A stretch of DNA of 50,003 bases from positions 1 through 50,003 of the forward strand of contig JAFSWQ010000015.1 of assembly GCA_017444385.1 (NCBI GenBank). Direction: 5' to 3'. Below, one piece after another: positions 43,277 to 50,003 of the stretch (positions are counted from its first letter, which is position 1; each line of letters opens with the position of its first letter). Under the pieces are notes generated by a model, which worked only from the letters and a program-made list of their open reading frames with translations, was not told where the DNA came from and searched no databases. The translations under genes were made by a program, and so were the position numbers. Source of the DNA: Clostridia bacterium. GTDB taxonomy: Bacteria; Bacillota; Clostridia; Christensenellales; CAG-1252.

Positions 43277-43977
43277 GTTGCGATGAAAATAATTGCTATT
43301 CATCGCGTGAATTGGCTACGCCATGAATTGCACTTCGCGCGTGAATTGACCTTTCGGTCGTGAATTGCAATTATTCTAATTGCATTAGGGATTAGCCTAC
43401 GGCGAAAAATATATTCGTCATGTTGAGCGAAGTCGAAACATCTCAACCGAATTATTAAAAATAAGAGCGTACAAGTGGTTTGCTTGTATCGCGTAGCGAT
43501 AACTTAATATCCAATGGAGACGGTCGTACCGTCCTACGAATAGTAGTATTGCGAGCGACCGTCTCATTGCGCCCTTCCGCGATAATAATTGAGCGTAGCG
43601 AGTATCGAGCAAACGCTTAACGTTTGCGAGAAAAAGGAATAGTCAAGCAAAAAACGAAGTTCTTAAAGAAGAACAAGTAAAAGCGCAGACTATGACGCGC
43701 AAAGGGAGAGAGGACGCGCCCAAAAAGCCGAAGGATTGACGGCGTGGAGAGGGTTTTAAGAAAAAGTAATGTAATAGGGAAAATGGTGTTTTACGAAGAA
43801 ATTAAAAGAAAAATCAAGTCAATATATTATTTAATCTACTTTGCGTAATCAAGGCTTTATTTGCAAAAAGAGGTAAAACCGAGTACTATTATAAAACCCC
43901 CAACCTTCCGTCGAGCCTTTGGCTCTTTGGGAACGTTCCGTCCCCCTTTGCCCGCTCGAATCCCAGATTCTTCGCTA
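43277..43977. repeat. Composite repeat block, right copy flanking the phage head module
   Basis: R3 block (43283-43400), R1 unit (43414-43447), the same TATTAAAAATAAGAGCGTAC linker, R5 (43511-43572), an inverted R2 inserted at about 43580-43700, then R4 arms to about 43977. Apart from the R2 insert, order and orientation match 37205-37850. Confidence 0.8.
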
Positions 43978-44010
43978 AAGGGTGCAAACTTTCGGAATTC
44001 GCTACGCTCG
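43511..44010 (+). mobile_element. MITE-like element R4 interrupted by an R2 unit
   Basis: The left arm is split: GCGCCCTTCCGC ends at about 43580, an R2 unit follows, and the arm resumes at about 43701 with CGCAAAGGGAG. The centre is AT-rich, and the right arm starts at 43893 (AAAACCCCCAACCTTCCGTC). The split arm shows that R2 arrived after R4. Confidence 0.6.
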
Positions 44011-44280
44011 TAGAGAAAATCATTATTAAGTATTGGGAAGAACACTATTTACAATTATTTTTTCAAGGGTGCATACTTTCGGAATTCGCTACGCTCAAAG
44101 AGAAAAAAACTAAAAGTGTTACCTCTATAAGCAAATATGATTCTTCGTTAAAGGGTGCAAACTTTTGGAATTTGCTACGCTCAAAGAGAAAAAAACTAAA
44201 AGTGTTACCTCTATAAGCAAATATGATTCTTCGCTAAAGGGTGCAAACTTTCGGAATTCGCTACGCTCAAAGAGAAAAGA
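43978..44280. repeat. Tandem array with an 86-87-base period
   Basis: Units start at 43978, 44065, 44151 and 44237, each beginning AAGGGTGCAAACTTTCGGAA. Units 2 and 3 are nearly identical over their full length (GTGTTACCTCTATAAGCAAA). Unit 1 differs in its second half, and unit 4 is cut short. The unit start is the outer tail of the R4 right arm. Confidence 0.85.
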
Positions 44281-44440
44281 GGATAGACAAAAGGATTTAC
44301 TTATGTTATTAGCTACATTTCACTAATCGCTCATGAACTGCACTTTGTGCATTATGAATTAATTAAAACCATAGAACAAATATTATTTAATTAAAACACA
44401 AAACAAACGTTGATATTACACGTTTCAAAAAAGGGGAAAA
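44281..44440. other. AT-rich gap before the adaptor gene
   Basis: Contains a fragment of R3 (44330-44360), a duplicated TTAATTAAAAC segment (44357-44400) and the adaptor ribosome site AAAGGGG. I see no clear promoter and no gene. Confidence 0.5.
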
Positions 44441-44995
44441 ATGAAAGTACAAGAATTAAAAGAGGATTGTTTGAAAGCGTTGGGCGTTACTTTTTACGAA
44501 GACGGATATTCGCAAATAGAGGCGAGGCGGTTCGAGGGGAAAATAGATAACGCCGTTTTGCGCGCCTACGACAGAATGGTAATGAAGGGCGTTATCGACG
44601 AAGAATTCACGCCCCTTCCCGACGAGGAAATCGAAAAGTTCTATTCCTACGACGTTCGCGATCTATTCGACGGCGACTTTACGCGGGTACTTTGTTACTA
44701 CGACGACGTAACGCCCGAATATTTTTACTCGGGGAACGAGTTACGCTTGTACCGCGAAAGACACGACGAATTATACGCCGCGTTCATACCTCGATTAGAT
44801 CTCAAAAAAGAGGATTTAGAGATACCCGACTCTCTCGCGAGGTTGATTCCATATTTCGTAAAGAGCGAACTATTGGAAGAGGAAGAGCCCTCTCGGGCGG
44901 CAATGGCTCGGAACCTGTTCGAAGAGAGCCTCGACGAATTCGTCGCCACGTACCATACTAACGTAAGGCAAAAATTAAAGTATCGTTATCAATAA
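44441..44995 (+). CDS. Head-tail adaptor-like phage protein
   Basis: 184 residues, helical and acidic. The segment DSLARLIPYFVKSELLEEEE followed by ARNLFEESLDEFV is typical of gp6-type adaptors that sit below the portal ring. It starts a run of genes (adaptor, large tail protein, tail-associated protein, fibre) with gaps of 16 bases or fewer. The assignment rests on position, helical content and that segment. Confidence 0.6.
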   Translation: MKVQELKEDCLKALGVTFYEDGYSQIEARRFEGKIDNAVLRAYDRMVMKGVIDEEFTPLPDEEIEKFYSYDVRDLFDGDFTRVLCYYDDVTPEYFYSGNELRLYRERHDELYAAFIPRLDLKKEDLEIPDSLARLIPYFVKSELLEEEEPSRAAMARNLFEESLDEFVATYHTNVRQKLKYRYQ

Positions 44996-45011
44996 CGAGG
45001 TTTGATAATCA

Positions 45012-47972
45012 ATGAGAATTAGAGAAGTTGGAACAAACGATTTGAACGTAATCAAATACGACGAGTTTTTGGGGGTGGACTACAGCGAAAGCGGGGATAA
45101 ACGTCTTGCGAAGTACGCCCTCAATCTCGTCGACGAAAACGGCGTGAGAAAGCGCAAAGGCGCGAGGGAAACCCATCGCTTCGACGGCGCGGTAAAAGGT
45201 ATATTCGAGATATCCCTATCGGGGTATTCGGGAACCCTCGTTTACGCGGGGACGACCTTTTACTTTGACGACGGTGGGGGCTACCGCGCTCTTAACGCGG
45301 ATCATCAAGATCTAATTAACGCTACGACGAGCGTATTTTATCACGACGACAAAGTATTTATAATAGGCGCGGGGGCGTATCTCGTCCTCGGCGATTGGGG
45401 GAACGGATTAGAGATAAAACGCGTTGCGGACAGCCCCGAAGTCTACGTCCCCACCACAACGGTAGGCATAACCGCCACTACGGGCGGCTACTACAAAAAG
45501 GAAACCCTCGACGAGAATTCGCGGGGGATATATTTCGTAAAAGAGAGCGAAGGCTACTCGCGCGTCGTCCTCGACGGCTCGACCGACCTATGGGACGCGG
45601 ATAGCGAATACTACTCGCTCGTAGCGGCTTCTTCCATTCCGTCCGCTAAACTCGAAGCGGCGAATCTACTCACGCCATACCGCAAAAACACCCTATTCGG
45701 CAGCGAAGAAAGTACGTCTTCCTACCGCCTCGACTCGAATAACCTCGATAACGACGGCAAAACGGTGGTCACGATAACCACGGTGGAGAGCGGCGAAAGG
45801 GTAGTACGCGCGCTTACCGAGCGTTCTACGGGGAACGTAGAGAGGGGTATCAACGCGGGGGACGACCTCAAAGGAAAGACATTGACTATCACCCCGTCGA
45901 ATACCCCCGTCACGCGCACCGTCCTTCGCAACGGGAAGGGTTCGAGAGGAAAAACCGTGATAAAAGGTAAGGGGATAGACGTATTTTGGGCGGCTACCGG
46001 GACGAGCGCGAGAAGTTGGAATACCGCGTCGCTCATCGCGTCCTACCAAACCGCCTCGGGGCTTCAAAGCGACATCGTCGCTACGGCGACCCGCCCCAAC
46101 ACCTATTCGCCCTATACGGTGACCTATCTCGACAAGACGATAACCTTGTCTTCCGCCTACGACTACACGGTGGACTTCTACGAGGACGTAGCGGACGCGA
46201 CCGAGAGAATAACGGCGTACCTACCTTCCGAAACCTTCGAGCTTATCGACGAAAACGACGTGGTTTTAGGCTCTATCGACCACGTTAAAGGGGTGGTAAA
46301 CTTCACCGCGGCATTCCCTTCGCCCGACGGAAACGCGAATATCGAGGTGCTTTTCAAGTCGAGAAGCGACCTTAACGAATCCCTCGTTTCGGGTTGCTCG
46401 TTCGGTACGCTTTTCGGGGTGGACGGCAACGCGGACAGGCTGTTTTTGAGCGGCAATTCTACCCGCCCGAATTGGGACTTTTGCTCGGCTTCCAACGACT
46501 TCGGATATTTCCCCGAGGACGGTATATCGGTTTTAGGGGAATCCGAAGGGATAACGGGCTATTTACGCCTATCCGACAGCGCGTTGGCGATATTGAAAAA
46601 GGGCGGCAAAAGCGATTCCACCGTATTCGTTCGCCGTGGTGCGTGGTCGAGTAGTAGCGTAATAGTCGGCGGCGAGACCTACCGAATAAGAAAAGCCGAA
46701 TTTTCGGTGGTGGGTTCTTACGTTGCGGAAGGCTCGGTTTCCCCGTTTTGCGTTAGTCACCTTAACGGCGAACCCATCTTTTTGAGCGAACGCGGGCTCT
46801 ACGGAATAAGAACGAGCGAAAGTAAAGCCACCGAGCAAAGATTTACCTACGAGAGAGGCAAATACGTGGATCCTCTCATCGCCCCTCTCGACAAATCGAA
46901 CGCCCTGTCAATCAGCTACGACGGCAAATTCTACCTCTTTATAGGCGGTAAAGTCATCGTAGGGGAAGAGAAGAGAATAAAAGGTCAAAACCTCTTTTGG
47001 CTATGGAACGACCTACCCGTTTCGGCGGTGGGCGTAGTCGGCGGAAAGATGCTTTTAGGGCGAGAGGACGGAAGGATAATGGAATTTTGGGAGGGCTACT
47101 ACGACGTGATTTATAGGCGGATCTCGTCGGGCGAATTTTCCCTTTCAAACGGCGAAAAGGCGGTGGAAATCGCCGAAACCACCGATTTGATTTTAGGCTC
47201 TACGCTCGTCTTTAACGGCGACGTCTACACTAAAATATTTTCAAACTGTACGGTGGAAAACGGCAAGATAAAAGCGGACGTCACGAAGCTCGGCGCGCAA
47301 ACCGTCTACGCCGCTAACGTCGGGGATTCGGGGCTTACCACTCAAACGCCCTACCTTATAACCGATATAGATCTCGACGAAGGAACCTTCCGCTTAAAAG
47401 GGGATAGCGTGATAAACCTCTCGTCGGGGGGATTCGATCTTTATATAAACCTAAGCGGCGTTGAACTCGAAGTTTACGATATAACCTTTACTTTGGATAA
47501 CTTCGCTAACGACTTGATGAGCTTGTCTTTTCGCGGCGCGCCCGTAACCTTCGACGCCTATCTAAACGAGATGCCGTCAAACCTCACCGCCGACGTCATA
47601 ACGAAGCGCGCGGTGGTTGCCGAGTGGAAGAGCCAAGAAACCGACCTCGGCGATTCGACCGTCCTCAAAGCGATAAAGGGGGTAAACGTAGACGTGGGGA
47701 AGGGTTCTACGGGCGAGATCGCCGTATTGGCGTTCGGCGGCGGGGACGGAAAAGCATTGCTTGAACCCCTCTCGAAAACGCGGATAACTTCCTCGAATTA
47801 TCAACGATTGGGGTTTAGAGGGGCGCTAACCAAAAACTTCCGTTCGCGGCTTAATATACGCGACGTAAACTACTTCGCCTACGCGATAGTATCTTTAGAC
47901 GGCGAACCGTTTGAACTCAAAAAAACGTCGTTCGAGTACGTCTACACGAGAAAAAACAGGGGGATGAATTGA
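45012..47972 (+). CDS. Large phage tail or head-closure protein
   Basis: 986 residues. The N-terminal part (LNVIKYDEFLGVDYSESGDK, then ALNLVDENGVRKRKGARETH) follows the pattern of podovirus-like tail-stabilising proteins: a short motif, a list-of-coordinates region and a GxxxRxG loop. Most of the chain is beta-rich with propeller-like repeats (FYHDDKVFIIGAGAYLVLGD; GKFYLFIGGKVIVGEEK). No membrane spans or enzyme motifs. The frame is unbroken, arguing for recent selection. It overlaps the next gene by one base. Confidence 0.65.
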   Translation: MRIREVGTNDLNVIKYDEFLGVDYSESGDKRLAKYALNLVDENGVRKRKGARETHRFDGAVKGIFEISLSGYSGTLVYAGTTFYFDDGGGYRALNADHQDLINATTSVFYHDDKVFIIGAGAYLVLGDWGNGLEIKRVADSPEVYVPTTTVGITATTGGYYKKETLDENSRGIYFVKESEGYSRVVLDGSTDLWDADSEYYSLVAASSIPSAKLEAANLLTPYRKNTLFGSEESTSSYRLDSNNLDNDGKTVVTITTVESGERVVRALTERSTGNVERGINAGDDLKGKTLTITPSNTPVTRTVLRNGKGSRGKTVIKGKGIDVFWAATGTSARSWNTASLIASYQTASGLQSDIVATATRPNTYSPYTVTYLDKTITLSSAYDYTVDFYEDVADATERITAYLPSETFELIDENDVVLGSIDHVKGVVNFTAAFPSPDGNANIEVLFKSRSDLNESLVSGCSFGTLFGVDGNADRLFLSGNSTRPNWDFCSASNDFGYFPEDGISVLGESEGITGYLRLSDSALAILKKGGKSDSTVFVRRGAWSSSSVIVGGETYRIRKAEFSVVGSYVAEGSVSPFCVSHLNGEPIFLSERGLYGIRTSESKATEQRFTYERGKYVDPLIAPLDKSNALSISYDGKFYLFIGGKVIVGEEKRIKGQNLFWLWNDLPVSAVGVVGGKMLLGREDGRIMEFWEGYYDVIYRRISSGEFSLSNGEKAVEIAETTDLILGSTLVFNGDVYTKIFSNCTVENGKIKADVTKLGAQTVYAANVGDSGLTTQTPYLITDIDLDEGTFRLKGDSVINLSSGGFDLYINLSGVELEVYDITFTLDNFANDLMSLSFRGAPVTFDAYLNEMPSNLTADVITKRAVVAEWKSQETDLGDSTVLKAIKGVNVDVGKGSTGEIAVLAFGGGDGKALLEPLSKTRITSSNYQRLGFRGALTKNFRSRLNIRDVNYFAYAIVSLDGEPFELKKTSFEYVYTRKNRGMN

Positions 47973-48988
47973 TGAAAAAAGTAAATAATAACACGGTTAC
48001 GGCGATACTCAAAAAGACGCCTTACGCCCACTCGTCCGACCCCGCATTAGAGGGGTTGAGCGAAGAGCAGATAAAGGGGTTATTCTATCGCGCGATAACC
48101 GACGATAAAAACTCGGTGATAGCCGAGATAAATAGAATCGTCGTTGAGGGCAACGAGGAATTCGCGAAGTTGGACGCGTCTTTTAAGCGGGGCGTACTAA
48201 CCTCTCTTCCTCACGACGAAGTGAAAACGCAAACTTTCGCGGAGTACGGCGGGCTCACCCTTTTTTACGCGCCCGTACCCTATTATACGCTTACCGAAAT
48301 ACCGACGCTCGCGAGCGAATTTTCGCTGGTAACTAACGGCAAATACCTCTTTTTACGCCTTACCGCGCCCGAAGGGGTAGTGCCCGATAACGAGTTCGAG
48401 ATAACCGTAGGAAACCGAGTTGACGGCAGCTTTTTTGCGCTCGCTTCCTCGCACGAAGACGCGCTAAACGGGGTATATTATTACGATTTTTGCTATAAGT
48501 GGACGGGGGAAAAGTCGCTCGTATTATCGGTAAAATGGAATTTAGACGAAGAGGCTCGAACCTTTATTTTCCTCTTTTTAGAGGACTATCTCGAAGAAAA
48601 AGACAAGCGTACCTTCGTACTTTTCGCCGAGGACGCGTTGGGGACGAACTCGTCGACTTCGCCGGTTGGGAAGAGCTTTATCGGCTTCGCTTACGCTAAA
48701 AGCTTACCCGCGGTTTCCTCGTTCGTTTGGGCAAGGATCAGGGAAGAGCCGCCCGTAAGAAAGAGCGTGACTCTCGCTTCTATCGCTTGGTCGAATAACT
48801 CGCTTACCTTATCCGAAAGCGCGGTGACTTCGTCGTCTTACGTCTTGGCGTCGCCGTCGCCGAATAGCGCGGATAACTACGCTTTATACGGCGTTAAATG
48901 CGTTTCGCAGTCCTCGGGAAGCCTTACCTTTACCGCAAGAGAAACGCCCGCGGTTGACCTCACCGTCAACCTTTTAATAGGAGATTAG
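47972..48988 (+). CDS. Tail-associated phage protein
   Basis: 338 residues from the ATG at 47972 (TGATG overlap; AGGGGGATG upstream). A TTG one codon earlier also opens the frame. The N-terminal half has DPALEGLSEEQIKGLFYRAI, a motif seen in tail and fibre-region proteins of Firmicute prophages. The C-terminal 75 residues (WSNNSLTLSESAVTSSSYVL...GSLTFTARETPAVDLTVNLL) form a beta-rich domain common at the end of such proteins. The exact role is unknown. Confidence 0.6.
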   Translation: MKKVNNNTVTAILKKTPYAHSSDPALEGLSEEQIKGLFYRAITDDKNSVIAEINRIVVEGNEEFAKLDASFKRGVLTSLPHDEVKTQTFAEYGGLTLFYAPVPYYTLTEIPTLASEFSLVTNGKYLFLRLTAPEGVVPDNEFEITVGNRVDGSFFALASSHEDALNGVYYYDFCYKWTGEKSLVLSVKWNLDEEARTFIFLFLEDYLEEKDKRTFVLFAEDALGTNSSTSPVGKSFIGFAYAKSLPAVSSFVWARIREEPPVRKSVTLASIAWSNNSLTLSESAVTSSSYVLASPSPNSADNYALYGVKCVSQSSGSLTFTARETPAVDLTVNLLIGD

Positions 48989-48992
48989 ATAT

Positions 48993-50003
48993 ATGATATT
49001 CAATAACCAAACGAGCAATTTGATAAGCGAATTAAAGCCATCGTCAAACGGCTTATATCTCGCGACGGATTTGGGCGGCACGGGTTTTACGCGGGTACTC
49101 GTCAGCCTACCCAAATTCGTTCAAAACGCTTCGGGCTACTGCTACGTCACGCCCATCGCGGCGTTTACCGATCCTCAAGAGTCGAAAGCGTACTCGGAAA
49201 CCGTGAATTCCTTTACCCTCGACTTCCGCAATTACGCCTCGATAAAAGCCTTTTTGACCGCGAACGAAACCCTCAATTCGACGAGGTTTTCCTATATGAC
49301 GGATTCCTCTTTGAAGAACGGTATAGAGTTTATAAGCACCGAGACTTCCTCTACCTACGACCTCATCTTAAAAACCTACGTGGGCGGGGTGAACACGGCG
49401 ACCTATACGTATTTGAGCGTACCCAAAACCGAGGGGGTTTCTTCTTACGTCGTCCTCGACCTTCAAAACAAAATCCCCGCTAATATGACGGTTAGCTATC
49501 ACGACGAGTACACCGTGTTTTCGCTTACGGGCGGCGTGATGGAGTCGAACGAGCCGCGCCTACTCTCGCCCTTTAACTTTCCCGACGTAATATCCTCGAC
49601 CACGCCCGTATATTACCGCACCTTGCCGAAAGTGGCGGACAAGACTATAAGCGTGAACGGCTCTTACGATCCGGCGAACGAAAACCTCGACTACTACGGC
49701 AAATTGACGGTTGCTGTCCCCGACAGCGGCGTGACCGCCGAAAAGACGATAACCCAAAACGGGGTTTACGTCCCTTCGTCGGATAGCGCGGATTATTACA
49801 CCAAAGTCACGGTAAACGTAGTACCCACGAGCGAAGAGAAGAGTATAACCTCAAACGGCGTTTATCTACCCTCGACCGACGGCAAGGACTATTTCTCGAA
49901 AGTCACCGTAAACGTCGTACCCACGAGCGAAGAGAAGAGCATATCTTCAAACGGCACCTATCTACCCTCGACCGACGGCAAGGACTATTTCTCGAAAGTC
50001 ACC
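48993..50003 (+). CDS. Tail-fibre-like protein with tandem repeats (3' end outside window)
   Basis: 337 codons without a stop; the gene continues beyond the window. TAGGAG lies nine to ten bases before the ATG. The N-terminal 230 residues are beta-rich with no recognised domain. From about residue 208 the chain consists of repeats of the type EKSITSNGVYLPSTDGKDYF then SKVTVNVVPTS, with a 32-residue (96-base) unit in the last copies. Such repeats occur in Clostridia phage fibres and surface-binding proteins. It is the last visible gene of the late run. Confidence 0.75.
   Translation, partial: MIFNNQTSNLISELKPSSNGLYLATDLGGTGFTRVLVSLPKFVQNASGYCYVTPIAAFTDPQESKAYSETVNSFTLDFRNYASIKAFLTANETLNSTRFSYMTDSSLKNGIEFISTETSSTYDLILKTYVGGVNTATYTYLSVPKTEGVSSYVVLDLQNKIPANMTVSYHDEYTVFSLTGGVMESNEPRLLSPFNFPDVISSTTPVYYRTLPKVADKTISVNGSYDPANENLDYYGKLTVAVPDSGVTAEKTITQNGVYVPSSDSADYYTKVTVNVVPTSEEKSITSNGVYLPSTDGKDYFSKVTVNVVPTSEEKSISSNGTYLPSTDGKDYFSKVT
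49821..50003 (+). repeat. 96-base in-frame tandem repeat in the fibre gene
   Basis: Copies begin GTACCCACGAGCGAAGAGAA at 49821 and 49917 and are nearly identical; the second is cut by the window edge. Two more diverged units lie before them, from about 49615. Confidence 0.85.

Noticed and set aside
1..43447. R1 repeats as a CRISPR array
   Set aside because: Copies occur in both orientations at irregular spacing, spread across the whole window. There are no uniform spacers and no cas genes.
43978..44280. The 86-base tandem array as an iteron-type replication origin
   Set aside because: No replication initiator gene is nearby, the period is too long for iterons, and the units derive from the R4 element end.

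Overview
The window reads as chromosomal DNA of an uncultured endospore-forming Firmicute. A Clostridia relative from a gut-type community is my inference. The evidence is the order def-fmt-rsmB-rlmN-rsgA-rpe-thiN-spoVM, which is the conserved Bacillus/Clostridia arrangement, a 22-residue SpoVM, TTG starts, strong Shine-Dalgarno sites and near-consensus sigma-A promoters. Genes are mostly co-linear on the plus strand and tightly packed, with many 1-8 base or ATGA overlaps. They are separated by long noncoding stretches full of dispersed repeats.

Layout. 1-353: repeats. 354-935: YfbR-like nucleotidase (minus). 1051-3343: a degenerate ABC ATPase and an S41 lipoprotein protease. 3344-3883: repeats. 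3976-9049: yicC-gmk-rpoZ-coaBC-priA. 9050-9558: repeats. 9559-15360: def-fmt-rsmB-rlmN-rsgA-rpe-thiN-spoVM, closed by a terminator. 15507-17770: nfnA-nfnB, for electron bifurcation. 18346-21907 (minus): maf, a divergent mreB-like gene, coaX, hom. 21926-22930: repeats including a MITE-like element. 23027-25607: tyrS, an IMPACT/YigZ gene, recX. 26041-28360: a P1/S58 peptidase and a membrane protein with a long Ala/Glu/Lys coiled coil. 28499-29931 (minus): AbiEii/AbiEi toxin-antitoxin pair. 30197-35577: a WYL-like protein, a 40-residue basic protein, parE, parC. 35887-36608: a small acidic ORF overlapping a GNAT acetyltransferase, probably a toxin-antitoxin pair. 36706-37200: a DivIVA-like coiled-coil protein. 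38065 to the end: a phage virion module with two zinc-binding proteins, a small helical protein, large terminase, scaffold-like protein, major capsid, decoration-like protein, head-tail adaptor, a large tail/closure protein, a tail-associated protein and a repeat-rich fibre that runs off the window.

The first 36 kb is mostly housekeeping: nucleotide and CoA synthesis, translation start and rRNA modification, replication restart, topoisomerase IV. The unusual biology lies in four places. (1) The phage module has no recognisable portal between terminase and capsid, carries host dispersed repeats at two gene boundaries, and has its packaging/capsid block enclosed by two long direct composite repeats. 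(2) Several noncoding repeat families nest in each other, including a MITE-like element with about 60-base inverted ends. (3) Two proteins keep their fold signatures but have lost key ATPase residues, an ABC protein and an MreB-like protein. (4) Small regulatory architectures stand out: two probably leaderless promoters, paired GGACA...TGTCC operators, palindromes beside perfect promoters, and a three-armed terminator after parC.

All calls are from reading the sequence. No database search or folding program was run.
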